Shown here piece by piece: positions 27,838 through 35,999 of a stretch of DNA of 51,838 bases. The stretch is from Flavobacterium sp. (GTDB lineage: Bacteria; Bacteroidota; Bacteroidia; Flavobacteriales; Flavobacteriaceae). The notes below the pieces were generated by a model. That model searched no databases and was not told the DNA's origin. It saw only the letters and a list, made by a program, of their open reading frames with translations. The stretch covers positions 1-51,838 of the forward strand of contig NZ_JAKLJH010000001.1 in NCBI RefSeq assembly GCF_023151265.1. Direction: 5' to 3'. The position numbers and the translations under genes were made by a program. Position 1 is the first letter of the stretch, and each line of letters begins with the position of its first letter.

Positions 27838-28146
27838 ATGGAAAATAACAATCAACAAGGACAAATCAACATCGAGTTAGACGAGCAAACGGCTGAAGGA
27901 ATCTATTCCAACTTAGCAATTATCAATCATTCTAATTCTGAGTTTGTGGTAGATTTTGTAACGATTATGCCTGGAGTACCAAAAGCGAAAGTAAAATCTA
28001 GAATTATTTTAACGCCTCAACACGCAAAACGTTTATTAAAAGCATTAGGAGAAAATATTCACCGTTTTGAAAGTGCTCACGGAAAAATTGAAGAAAGCGA
28101 ACAACCACCAATTCCTTTAAATTTTGGTCCAACAGGACAAGCTTAA
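27838..28146 (+). CDS. DUF3467 family protein
   Basis: 102 residues, soluble, no signal. It carries the DUF3467 pattern as I know it: INIELDEQTAEGIYSNLAIINHSNSEFVVDFV, then KAKVKSRIILTPQHAKRLLKALGENI. The C terminus has a PxxP-like tail (EQPPIPLNFGPTGQA). The family is small and its role is not established. Members commonly lie directly after rpoC in Flavobacteriaceae, as here. It stands after the rpoC terminator and before its own terminator, so it is probably a separate unit; I see no clear TAnnTTTG promoter in the 120 bases before it. Confidence 0.8.
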   Translation: MENNNQQGQINIELDEQTAEGIYSNLAIINHSNSEFVVDFVTIMPGVPKAKVKSRIILTPQHAKRLLKALGENIHRFESAHGKIEESEQPPIPLNFGPTGQA

Positions 28147-28151
28147 TAACC

Positions 28152-28180
28152 AAAAGTCTCGTATATTGCGAGACTTTTTT
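28152..28180 (+). terminator. Terminator after the DUF3467 gene
   Basis: A stem of ten pairs (28152-28161 with 28169-28178), a seven-base loop and a T run. Confidence 0.85.
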
Positions 28181-28192
28181 AGTTAATTACCT

Positions 28193-28690
28193 ATGAATTT
28201 GATAAAAACAAATACCGAACATATTCCTATTATCATCGACTTAACCAAGAAAATTTGGCCTGTAGCCTATGGAGAAATCTTATCCAAAGCACAATTAGAT
28301 TACATGATTGACAAGTTCTACGATGAAACTGCTTTGAGCCAATTAATGCAAAAAGGACACGTTTTTTATTTAGCACAAGATGATAAGGATAAGTACGTAG
28401 GTTTTCTTTCCTATGAAATTAACTCTGAACCTAACAAAACCAAAATTCACAAAATCTACGTGTTGCCCGAAACACAAGGAACAGGTTTAGGAAGACAATT
28501 CTTTGAATTTGTAAAAGAAAAAGCAATCGAAAATAACCAATATATTATTTTCTTAAACGTAAACAAATACAACAATGCCATACATTTTTACAATAAACTA
28601 GGCTTCTCAAAAGTAAAAGATGAAATAATTGATATTGGAAATGGTTATGTAATGGATGACTATGTGATGGAGGTTAATATTATGCAATAA
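28193..28690 (+). CDS. GNAT family N-acetyltransferase
   Basis: 165 residues, normal for a single GNAT domain. The acetyl-CoA pyrophosphate loop is in LPETQGTGLGRQFFEFVKEKA (about residues 84-104, pattern Q-x-x-G-x-G). The helix and strand that follow, and the C-terminal NVNKYNNAIHFYNKLGFSK motif with its conserved Asn and Tyr, are standard. The N-terminal half has the TLPIIIDL-like start and a Trp-Pro that sets the substrate site. The substrate is unknown: it may acetylate an amine of a small molecule or a protein. The gene starts 12 bases after a terminator, so its promoter may lie within that region or in the upstream gene. Confidence 0.85.
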   Translation: MNLIKTNTEHIPIIIDLTKKIWPVAYGEILSKAQLDYMIDKFYDETALSQLMQKGHVFYLAQDDKDKYVGFLSYEINSEPNKTKIHKIYVLPETQGTGLGRQFFEFVKEKAIENNQYIIFLNVNKYNNAIHFYNKLGFSKVKDEIIDIGNGYVMDDYVMEVNIMQ

Positions 28691-28746
28691 CAAATAAGAA
28701 TTATCGTTATACTAAAGTGAAAAATTGTATAATTAATCTTATAAAA

Positions 28747-30210
28747 ATGAAATATCTTTTATTAGCGTTCTTTTTTCTTCAAATTTCTTATTCTCAAAAT
28801 GTTTCAATTCAGTTAAAATTTCAAAATGCTTCTGATTCTATTCCTATAGTTGTTAGTAAATCAATAAATGAAAATGCGGCTTATTTTTTATATCATTCAG
28901 ACACAATTTATACAAAAAATAACAAAGCTGAATTAAAATTTGATGCTAGCAATCCTGGTTATCTTTACTTTGTGTTTTCTAAAGTTAATCCGGGAATAAA
29001 TATATTGTATGAACCAAATGAAACGATTGTTTTAAATGTTTCTAAAAATCAAGATAATAAATATCAGATTCATTATGAAGGTAGAAATAGCTCTATTTTA
29101 TTAGCAATAAATATAGATTCGATTTATAAATACCAAAAATTTTCACAAAAATTAAAACCGGTGATTTTTAATGCAAATAAAGGAACTGATATTTTGAATT
29201 TTATAAAGAATGAGCATAAATTAGAATCTGAAAGATTGAAAACTTTTTTTGAAAAAGGGGAAATCTCTAAAGATATTTATGAAATTTCAAAACTCTATCT
29301 CGAAACAACACTAGCTAATAATTCAAAAAGCATTATTGAAGATGTTTTTAGAATAGAAGAGGAGTTCACAAAGACAAAATTACCTAAAAGTGAGTTTTTA
29401 GATTTATTAAACAGTTTAATGACGGAATTTAATCCGTTTGATGATAAATTTAAAAATTTTACAACATTTGCTTTTTTTGATAATGTTCAATCATTTACAA
29501 GATTTATGAACGAAAGCGGTTTTGAGGAAAAACGTTATGATATGGGATTATGGAAGAATAAAAATGTTAGAGATTACTATAATTTTATTCCATTGCCTTT
29601 GCAAGAAAAATTATTTGTTCATTTATTTAGTAACGATAGATTAGATGAAAATGATTTTAAACAATTTAAAAAAGTATTTCCAAATAGTAGATACACAGCT
29701 TATTTAGAAGAATATTTGAGAAATAAAAAAGTTTCAGATTACAAACCTTATGCTTTTGGTTATTTTCTAAACGGAAAATTTGAATATAATAAACAAGTAA
29801 ATAGTGTTGATATAACTTCTATTATAAAAGATAATTTTAGCGGGAAAGCCGTTTTTGTTGATTTATGGGCTTCATATTGCGCACCTTGTTTTCAAGAGTT
29901 TTCTCATTCTCAAAAGCTATTTGCCTTTTTGAAAACAAATAATATCGAAATGTTATATTTAGCAATAGATAAAGACAAGGAAATTACCAAATGGCTTCCA
30001 AATATTAAAAATAATCATCTAGAAGGGAATCATATTTTTACGTCAGATAAAATTCAAGAATCTCTTCAGAAACTTTTAAACGAACCCAACGGTGTTTTTA
30101 TTCCGAGATATTTATTGTTTAATGAAAAAGGAGAGTTGGTTCTTCCATCCACAAAAAAACCTTCTGAAAGTCAAGTTTTGTATGATGAAATTTTAAATGC
30201 TTTGAAATAG
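28747..30210 (+). CDS. TlpA/ResA-type secreted thioredoxin protein
   Basis: 487 residues from the ATG at 28747, where the signal peptide MKYLLLAFFFLQISYSQN starts; an in-frame GTG 30 bases upstream would spoil it. Residues about 20-125 look like a DUF4369-type N-terminal domain. A helical linker runs to about 345. The C-terminal part, about 360-487, is a thioredoxin fold with the active site WASYCAPC (CxxC near residue 381) and a cis-Pro region in IPRYLLFN. TlpA-like proteins in Bacteroidota reduce periplasmic disulfides, in cytochrome assembly or in other repair. The gene lies 17 bases before an erythromycin-esterase-like gene and may be cotranscribed. It has no lipobox, so it is soluble in the periplasm. 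Confidence 0.8.
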   Translation: MKYLLLAFFFLQISYSQNVSIQLKFQNASDSIPIVVSKSINENAAYFLYHSDTIYTKNNKAELKFDASNPGYLYFVFSKVNPGINILYEPNETIVLNVSKNQDNKYQIHYEGRNSSILLAINIDSIYKYQKFSQKLKPVIFNANKGTDILNFIKNEHKLESERLKTFFEKGEISKDIYEISKLYLETTLANNSKSIIEDVFRIEEEFTKTKLPKSEFLDLLNSLMTEFNPFDDKFKNFTTFAFFDNVQSFTRFMNESGFEEKRYDMGLWKNKNVRDYYNFIPLPLQEKLFVHLFSNDRLDENDFKQFKKVFPNSRYTAYLEEYLRNKKVSDYKPYAFGYFLNGKFEYNKQVNSVDITSIIKDNFSGKAVFVDLWASYCAPCFQEFSHSQKLFAFLKTNNIEMLYLAIDKDKEITKWLPNIKNNHLEGNHIFTSDKIQESLQKLLNEPNGVFIPRYLLFNEKGELVLPSTKKPSESQVLYDEILNALK

Positions 30211-30227
30211 TACATTCTGATATTGCA

Positions 30228-32378
30228 ATGAAAAAAACACTAGTTATTTTATTTATTCTATTTGGTTTTACAATCTATTCACAAGAATTCAATCCAAAAA
30301 CAATAAATCTTTCACAAAATCCTGAAATCACAGATTTTAGTTTCTTAAAAGAAGAATTGAAAGATATTCAAGTAGTTATGCTTGGAGAAAATACGCATTT
30401 TGATGGAAATGTATTTGAAATGAAAACTAAAATCGTTCAATATTTGCATCAAGAGATGGGGTTTAATACAATCGCATTTGAATCTGGAATTTATGATGTA
30501 TGGAAAGCGCAAAAGAATATTGAGAAAGGTCAAAATGTAAAGGAATCACTTTCAAATTCTTTGTTTTCTATTTGGGCAAAAAGAAATGAATTTCAAAGTT
30601 TTATCGAGTTTTATAATCAGAATAAGAAAAATTTAAATCTGTTTGGTTTTGATTATCAGATTACTGGTAAGAATGGGACGGTTAATCTTTCTAAGGATTT
30701 TTTTAACTATTCTAAAAGAATTAATTATAAATTAAAGCTGAAACAAGAAGATTTTGAGTTGCTTTTAGAATCGATTACTAATTCTGGTATGTTTGATGAA
30801 GAAGACATTTCTTATGAGCAATTTAAAACCGAATTAACATCATTTAAAACTAAAATTAGTCAGCAAAAAGATTCTGAAGAAAAGTTTTATTGGAATCAAA
30901 TTGTAAAAAGTCTTTTAGAGTTAGGTTACGATGCTATTTCAAAAGAAGAGATTTCAAGTACTTTCAATACAACTTCATATGACAATATTCGCGATAAACA
31001 AATGGCGGATAATTTATTGGCTTACTTGAAACAAAATCCTGAGGCTAAAATAATTTGTTGGGGAGCCAACGTACATTTCGTAAATAATAAGAGTTCAATT
31101 ACTGAACCTATATTAAAAGAGTTTGTACCAATGGGTTCTTACATTAAAGGAGAACTAAAAAGCAAGGTGTATAGTTTAGCTGCTGTAACGGCTGAGGATT
31201 CTATTTATCTTCAAAATAAATGGCACAAAACACCAATTAAAAAGCACTCATTTGAGTATTTTTTAAAAGAAAAAAATGCGTCACCACATGTTTTCATTTC
31301 TTCAAATCAAATTGGAATGCAAATTTTAGCATGGAATCGACTTTTTAGCCCAATTACATTTGTGGAAAGTAAATTAAATGAGTTGCATGATGGTTATCTC
31401 TATTTTAGAAGTGTTACACCTTCCACTATAATAGATTCAGATGAAGAGAATAAAGTTTCTAAAACTAAAGATATACTAACGGCTAATTTATCAGAGCCTA
31501 ATGATGATGAACTTAAAAAAAGGGAATTAAATGAAGTTGTTATTTACGGAAAAAGAACAGCTTATCAGATAATGAAAAGCGTTATTGAGTCTTTGGAGAA
31601 AAATTATCCTGATAATCCCTTTAATTCATCGATGAAAACGAATATACAAGCCAAGATTGCAACGATTACTTATCTCGATTTTGATTTTTTTGCCGAACAA
31701 TATGATTTAGGTTACGTAAATCATATCAACAGAAGTACAAAAAATATAAAAGAGTTAAGATGGAATAAGAAAGGCGATTTTTTGTCCGACAACTTAAGAG
31801 AATATCATGGTTTGATGTACAATTGTCCAATAAAATATGCGCCTTTTTTGAAAAAAGGAAAGTTTCAGAAATTTATTTTTCAAATTGAAGAAACTAAGAT
31901 GTACAACAATGAAGAAGTTTTTGTGATTAATTATTCATCACCAAGAAATCATTCCACTTTTACAAGACGCGTTTTCTTAAGTGATTATTCAGGATATTTG
32001 TACGTGAATAAAAAAGATTTTGCTATTGTAAAGATTTTCGAAAATTGGTCAGTAACTGAGTTTCCAGAACATTTCAGAGAAGGATTTAATCTTAAGAATT
32101 CGTTGTCAAAATACACTTCAAAAGAATATAAAAACGAATCGATACTTACCGATTTTACAAAGATTGGTGAGTACTATTTCATTACACAATCTACAAGTGT
32201 TTTATGTGGAAATGTTTATAACAATACATCTGATAAAGATGAATTTGAAATTATCGTAAATTCAAATTGGAATGATTTTAACATTCAAAATCCTATTCAA
32301 ATAAAAAATAAAGAGGAAGAACATTCGTTTGAAAAAGTAAAATATAATGCTGGTTTTTGGAATGATTTTAAGTTTTAA
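30228..32378 (+). CDS. Erythromycin-esterase-like fusion protein
   Basis: 716 residues with a signal peptide (MKKTLVILFILFGFTIYSQ). Residues about 40-400 belong to the erythromycin-esterase-like family (EreA/EreB): LGENTHFDGN (Glu54, His57), IAFESGIYD (Glu85) and WGANVHF (His283). In known members a second His often precedes the last one in HNGH; here it is Ala280. Residues about 430-716 are a separate domain that opens with ELNEVVIYGKRTAYQIMKSVIESLEKNYPDNP and contains many beta strands. This style is seen in carboxypeptidase-regulatory-like or DUF5686-like proteins of Bacteroidota. Most family members are single-domain and not resistance enzymes, so a role in macrolide cleavage should not be assumed. 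It may be periplasmic or surface-bound. Confidence 0.72.
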   Translation: MKKTLVILFILFGFTIYSQEFNPKTINLSQNPEITDFSFLKEELKDIQVVMLGENTHFDGNVFEMKTKIVQYLHQEMGFNTIAFESGIYDVWKAQKNIEKGQNVKESLSNSLFSIWAKRNEFQSFIEFYNQNKKNLNLFGFDYQITGKNGTVNLSKDFFNYSKRINYKLKLKQEDFELLLESITNSGMFDEEDISYEQFKTELTSFKTKISQQKDSEEKFYWNQIVKSLLELGYDAISKEEISSTFNTTSYDNIRDKQMADNLLAYLKQNPEAKIICWGANVHFVNNKSSITEPILKEFVPMGSYIKGELKSKVYSLAAVTAEDSIYLQNKWHKTPIKKHSFEYFLKEKNASPHVFISSNQIGMQILAWNRLFSPITFVESKLNELHDGYLYFRSVTPSTIIDSDEENKVSKTKDILTANLSEPNDDELKKRELNEVVIYGKRTAYQIMKSVIESLEKNYPDNPFNSSMKTNIQAKIATITYLDFDFFAEQYDLGYVNHINRSTKNIKELRWNKKGDFLSDNLREYHGLMYNCPIKYAPFLKKGKFQKFIFQIEETKMYNNEEVFVINYSSPRNHSTFTRRVFLSDYSGYLYVNKKDFAIVKIFENWSVTEFPEHFREGFNLKNSLSKYTSKEYKNESILTDFTKIGEYYFITQSTSVLCGNVYNNTSDKDEFEIIVNSNWNDFNIQNPIQIKNKEEEHSFEKVKYNAGFWNDFKF

Positions 32379-32499
32379 ATCTTTTGAAATGTTTTTAAAA
32401 TATTAAAGTTTTTATTTTTTTGAAACGGGTTTTATAAATTGTAAGGAAGTACTGTGAATTGTGAAAAGAAAAATTTATAGATAATTATAAATATCACTT

Positions 32500-32916
32500 A
32501 TGAAAAAAATTCTATTAATTTTAATGGTTGCTCAATTTTTTATTAGTTGTAAGGATGAAACAAACAATCTTACAATTGATAATAAAAACTTTATTGTAGG
32601 TAATTGGGATTTCTTAATAGAAAATGGATTTAACTGTTATGAGTGCAATCAGATAGTATTCGAAACTAATGGAACTGGAAATCTTATAATTTCATCAACG
32701 GAAAAAATAGAATTTGTCTATGAACTATTTCCTAATAAAAAAATAAAATTTGACTTTATTGAAAAAGGAACTCAGACCTTTTTTAAAGAATCTGAAATGT
32801 TCTATTATAAAAATCAAACAATAAATGATATCGAATATTTTGATTTATTTGATTTAAAAAACAGAGAAATAATACATTCACTTATAAGAACTTCACCTAG
32901 CAAAAATATTAAATAA
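32500..32916 (+). CDS. Small lipoprotein of unknown function
   Basis: 138 residues. The N terminus MKKILLILMVAQFFISCKDETNN is a lipoprotein signal with the lipobox ISC at residue 17. The mature part is a small, mainly beta protein with a GNWDFL pattern near residue 34, like the lipocalin-like DUF4923 or DUF5004 families of Bacteroidota. Two further Cys occur in NCYEC. No enzyme motif is seen. It stands alone between the esterase fusion and the convergent rluF-like gene. The 120 bases before it contain no clear promoter. Confidence 0.72.
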   Translation: MKKILLILMVAQFFISCKDETNNLTIDNKNFIVGNWDFLIENGFNCYECNQIVFETNGTGNLIISSTEKIEFVYELFPNKKIKFDFIEKGTQTFFKESEMFYYKNQTINDIEYFDLFDLKNREIIHSLIRTSPSKNIK

Positions 32917-32960
32917 AATTACCTTTTGCTCAGGTTAACTTTTTTAAATTAATATATTTT

Positions 32961-33749
32961 CTATCGATTCCTCTCCCCATAATTTCTCTTCCCAGTAAAC
33001 TTCCCTTTATTACTTGGTAAACTTGCTTCTTCGGTTTTGCTAGAAGGTTCTATTAATCTATTTAATTCTGTTATTTCAGCATCGGTTAAGTTTCGGTATT
33101 TGCCTTCTTGTACGTCTAAAGAAATGTTGATGATTCGAGTACGTTTTAAAGCCGTTACTTCGTAATCTAAATATTCACACATTCTACGAATTTGTCTATT
33201 CAAACCTTGCGTTAAAATAATTCGAAAAACGTATTTGCTAATTTGTTCTACTTTACATTTCTTGGTAATCGTTTCTAAAATCGGAATTCCGTTTGCCATT
33301 CGGTCTATAAATCTATCCGTAATTGGTTTGTTTACGGTTACGATATATTCTTTTTCGTGGTTGTTTCTTGCGCGAAGAATCTTGTTTACAATATCACCAT
33401 CATTCGTCATAAAAATCAAACCTTCACTGGCTTTATCCAAACGACCAATAGGAAAAATACGCTCTGGATAATTGATGAAATCAACAATGTTGTCACGCAC
33501 GCTCAAATTAGTAGTACATTCAATTCCAGCAGGTTTGTAAAACGCTAAATAAATAGGTTTCTCATTTTTCTGTTGTACCAATTCACCATTCACACGAACT
33601 TCATCACCAGGCGCAACTTTAGTGCCCATTTCCGGAATCTTTCCGTTAATAGTCACTCTACCTTGCTCAATCAAACGATCAGCTTCTCTACGAGAACAAA
33701 AACCGGTTTCCGATAAAAATTTGTTGATGCGTACTGTATTTTCTTCCAT
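32961..33749 (-). CDS. rluF: 23S rRNA pseudouridine synthase, RluF-like
   Basis: 262 residues from the ATG at 33749; an upstream in-frame ATG lies before the promoter and is rejected. Residues about 4-60 are an S4 RNA-binding domain ([22 protein letters not shown]). Residues about 65-230 are the RsuA/RluB/RluE/RluF synthase fold with the catalytic Asp in [17 protein letters not shown]. The motif [28 protein letters not shown] follows. RluF of E. coli makes pseudouridine at position 2604 of 23S rRNA; the family call here rests on the motif set and size. A basic C-terminal tail ([14 protein letters not shown]) is added. The promoter lies only four bases before the ATG, which points to a leaderless mRNA. 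Confidence 0.87.
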   Translation of the reverse strand: MEENTVRINKFLSETGFCSRREADRLIEQGRVTINGKIPEMGTKVAPGDEVRVNGELVQQKNEKPIYLAFYKPAGIECTTNLSVRDNIVDFINYPERIFPIGRLDKASEGLIFMTNDGDIVNKILRARNNHEKEYIVTVNKPITDRFIDRMANGIPILETITKKCKVEQISKYVFRIILTQGLNRQIRRMCEYLDYEVTALKRTRIINISLDVQEGKYRNLTDAEITELNRLIEPSSKTEEASLPSNKGKFTGKRNYGERNR

Positions 33750-33753
33750 AATG

Positions 33754-33761
33754 CAAAGATA
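33754..33761 (-). promoter_or_regulatory. -7 element for the rluF-like gene
   Basis: Read on the minus strand the sequence is TATCTTTG, followed by only four bases and then the ATG at 33749. With a start site five to seven bases after the element, the transcript would begin at or next to the start codon. No -33 TTTG is seen at normal spacing. Confidence 0.5.
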
Positions 33762-33785
33762 AGTTTTTTTAGTGATTTTTTTGTC

Positions 33786-33930
33786 GCACAAAGTTTCTCA
33801 AAGTTTTCACAGAGTAACACAAAGTTACTTTATAAAATTTTGAATCAAAAAAAAGACAAGTAAAGCGCTCTGTGTAACTCTTTCAACACAATCAAAATCA
33901 AAAAAAACTCTGTGAAACTCTGTGTGATAA
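33786..33930. repeat. Imperfect palindrome built of CACAAAGTTT-type units
   Basis: The left part repeats units of 10-11 bases such as CACAAAGTTT, CTCAAAGTTT and CACAGAGTAA. The right part carries the inverse (CTCTGTGTAACTC and CTCTGTGAAACTC). The arms match over about 18 of 21 and 11 of 13 bases. Such units, and CGCAAAG-type ones at 46385-46486, recur between Flavobacterium genes. Confidence 0.6.
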
Positions 33931-33933
33931 AAA

Positions 33934-33967
33934 CAAAAAAAAGCCCTTTTAAAAAAAAAAGGACTTT
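33934..33967 (-). terminator. Terminator of the Nif3/coiled-coil operon
   Basis: On the minus strand a stem of 11 pairs with one wobble (33967-33957 with 33950-33940) and a T loop is followed by a T run. It ends the transcript of the coiled-coil gene. Confidence 0.82.
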
Positions 33968-33990
33968 CATTTATTTGGAAAAGGATTCAA

Positions 33991-34770
33991 TTAGATGCTA
34001 GCAAATAATTTTTCCATTTTTTCTTTTTCTTCGTCAGCTAAAACACCGTCTACTAAGATTCTTCCACTGTGCTCATCTGTAATGATTTTTTTGCGAGCTG
34101 CAATTTCCATTTGCGTTTGTGGTGGAATTGTAAAGAATGAACCAGCAGAAGCGCCACGCTCAATAGAAACAACCGCTAAACCGTTTCTTACGCTGTTTCT
34201 AATTCTGTCGTAAGCAGCAATTAAACGCTCTTCAATTTGACCTCTTAATTCTTCTGATTTTGCTGATAAGAAGTTTTCTTCTTTTTCAGTTTCAGCCATA
34301 ATGTCGCTTAATTCTGCTTTTTTATGTTTTAAGTGGGTTTGTTTTCCATCTAGTTTTTCTTTAGTTTGAGCTACTACTTCTTTTTTGTGCTCAATAGAAG
34401 CTTTCATTTCTTTAATGTGTTTTTCAGCCAATTGAATTTCTAATTCCTGAAACTCCACTTCTTTAGTTAAAGAGTTGAATTCTCTATTGTTACGAACGTT
34501 TTTTTGTTGCTCTAAATATTTTTTAATCGCAGCTTTGTGCTCGTCGATAGCATTTTTCTTTTCTTTGATTTGATCGTCAATAGTCTCTAAATCACTTTTT
34601 AGTTTCTCTAAACGAGTAGAAAGTCCTGCAACTTCATCTTCTAAATCTTCTACTTCAAGAGGCAATTCTCCTCTTACATTTCTTATTTCGTCTATTTTAG
34701 AATCAACTAGTTGTAAAGCATAAAGGGCTCTTAACTTATCTTCTACACTTAGCTCTTTGATTGTTGCCAT
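33991..34770 (-). CDS. Coiled-coil protein related to C4 zinc-ribbon (DUF164) family
   Basis: 259 residues, soluble. Residues about 15-180 form a long coiled coil rich in Glu, Lys and Leu. Residues about 195-259 align with the C-terminal zinc-ribbon region of the DUF164 family: SIERGASAGSFFTIPPQTQMEIAARKKIITDEHSGRILVDGVL. The family usually has CxxC pairs here (for example CGGC before the IPPQ motif and CxxCGRIL); in this protein all four Cys positions are other residues (Ala, Gly, Asp, Ser). So it cannot bind zinc in the normal way. The gene lies two bases after the Nif3-like gene; that pairing is common, and both are thought to act in an unclear metal or RNA-related task. Confidence 0.82.
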   Translation of the reverse strand: MATIKELSVEDKLRALYALQLVDSKIDEIRNVRGELPLEVEDLEDEVAGLSTRLEKLKSDLETIDDQIKEKKNAIDEHKAAIKKYLEQQKNVRNNREFNSLTKEVEFQELEIQLAEKHIKEMKASIEHKKEVVAQTKEKLDGKQTHLKHKKAELSDIMAETEKEENFLSAKSEELRGQIEERLIAAYDRIRNSVRNGLAVVSIERGASAGSFFTIPPQTQMEIAARKKIITDEHSGRILVDGVLADEEKEKMEKLFASI

Positions 34771-34772
34771 AT

Positions 34773-35888
34773 TTAAAAGTACTTAACTGGATTTGTATTT
34801 TCTTCTGATAAAATAATTCCGCATTGCAGCGAATTTGGTGCAAAATTAGTGATTTTTTCTTTAAGAAAATCAACAATATAATTTTTTGTAAATCTTTCGC
34901 TTTCAAAATGTCCAATATCGGCCAAAAGTAACTGATTTTCAGCTTCATAGAATTGGTGATATTTTATGTCGGCCGTAAGATAAGCATCTGCTCCTGAGGA
35001 AATTGCATTCTTGATTGCAAAACTACCACTTCCGCCTAAAACAGCTACTTTTTTTATTGATTTTCCGGTAAAAGCTGAATGTCTGATGCCGTCACATTCT
35101 AATTTTTCTTTTACCAATTGCAAAAATTCGGTTTCAGAAAGCGGATTTTCGAATTCACCCACGCGACCTAAACCAATATTTTGGTGTTTATTTTCCAATT
35201 GATAAATTTCATAAGCTACTTCTTCATACACATGATTTTTGAATAAAGCTTTCAAGATTTTCCCTTGTAAATGCTTTTCAAACGTCATTTCAATTTTAAT
35301 TTCTTCGTTTTCTACAAATTCAAAACGTTCGCCAATTTGCGGATTCGAATTTTCATTTCCCATATACGTTCCAATTCCTTTCGAACTAAAACTACAATCT
35401 TCATAATTTCCAATGGTTCCAGCTCCAGCATCAAATAAGGCATTTCGCAATTTTTCAACATTTTCTGGAATCGTATAAGTAACTAATTTTTGAATGTAAT
35501 TTTCTTTCGGAATTAAAACTTTCGAAAGTTTCAACCCTAACGCATCACAGAAAATTTTATTCACACCTTTTTGATGGTTGTCCAAAGCAGTATGAACCGC
35601 ATAAATTGCAATATCATTTTTTATTGCTTTTAAAATCGCACGTTCCACATAATTTTTACCCGTAATTTTCTTAATTCCCGAAAACAAAATAGGATGGAAG
35701 CAAACTACCAAATTACATTTTTTCGAAATCGCCTCATCAATAACCGATTCCAATGCATCATGACAAACTAAAACGCCATCAATTTCCTGATTCGGATTTC
35801 CAACTAAAAGTCCAACATTGTCAAAATCTTCGGCATAACCTAATGGCGCCATTTCTTCAAGAATAGAAAGTATATCGGAAAGTTTCAT
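34773..35888 (-). CDS. Nif3-like dinuclear metal centre protein
   Basis: 371 residues from the ATG at 35888; a longer frame adds seven residues unlike homologues. NIF3/YbgI proteins form hexamers with two metal ions per subunit. Some have been annotated as GTP cyclohydrolase I type 2, but the reaction is not settled. Seen: SILEEMAPLGYAEDFDNVGLLVG at the start with a metal-binding site nearby, VCFHPILFSGIKKITG, AVHTALDNHQKGVN, and near the C terminus GGSGSFAIKNAISSGADAYLTADIKYHQFYEA, and LADIGHFESER, holding further His and Glu ligands. The middle 100 residues are the PII/CutA-like insert found in the long form. Its promoter at 35907-35914 diverges from the toxin-antitoxin promoter. Confidence 0.9.
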   Translation of the reverse strand: MKLSDILSILEEMAPLGYAEDFDNVGLLVGNPNQEIDGVLVCHDALESVIDEAISKKCNLVVCFHPILFSGIKKITGKNYVERAILKAIKNDIAIYAVHTALDNHQKGVNKIFCDALGLKLSKVLIPKENYIQKLVTYTIPENVEKLRNALFDAGAGTIGNYEDCSFSSKGIGTYMGNENSNPQIGERFEFVENEEIKIEMTFEKHLQGKILKALFKNHVYEEVAYEIYQLENKHQNIGLGRVGEFENPLSETEFLQLVKEKLECDGIRHSAFTGKSIKKVAVLGGSGSFAIKNAISSGADAYLTADIKYHQFYEAENQLLLADIGHFESERFTKNYIVDFLKEKITNFAPNSLQCGIILSEENTNPVKYF

Positions 35889-35906
35889 TTGTTTTAATTT
35901 ATATAT

Positions 35907-35914
35907 CAAAGATA
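35907..35914 (-). promoter_or_regulatory. -7 element for the Nif3-like operon
   Basis: Read on the minus strand the sequence is TATCTTTG, 18 bases before the ATG at 35888. The -33 box is not clear. Confidence 0.55.
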
Positions 35915-35972
35915 AAAATTCAATTCGTTTATATTATGATTTTTGGTAGAAAATATATTAGCACGATTTTTG

Positions 35973-35990
35973 TATATTTGTAAAACAAAT
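35973..35990 (+). promoter_or_regulatory. Toxin-antitoxin promoter with palindromic operator candidate
   Basis: TATATTTG at 35973-35980 matches the -7 consensus. It overlaps a perfect inverted repeat, ATTTGT-AAA-ACAAAT, at 35976-35990, which ends nine bases before the antitoxin ATG. Type II antitoxins commonly repress their own promoter through such a site; that is inferred here. Confidence 0.6.
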
Positions 35991-35999
35991 TCATCTGTT

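Noticed and set aside
30228-32378. Macrolide resistance gene
   Set aside because: Only the family fold is supported, one motif His is missing, and a large extra domain and signal peptide are present. The name does not imply resistance.
33786-33930. Repeat units read as a CRISPR array
   Set aside because: The units are 10-11 bases with no spacers of constant size, and they turn back on themselves. No cas gene is nearby.
35943-35999. Longer antitoxin start at 35943
   Set aside because: The promoter box and operator lie inside that stretch, and the added residues do not look like the antitoxin N terminus.
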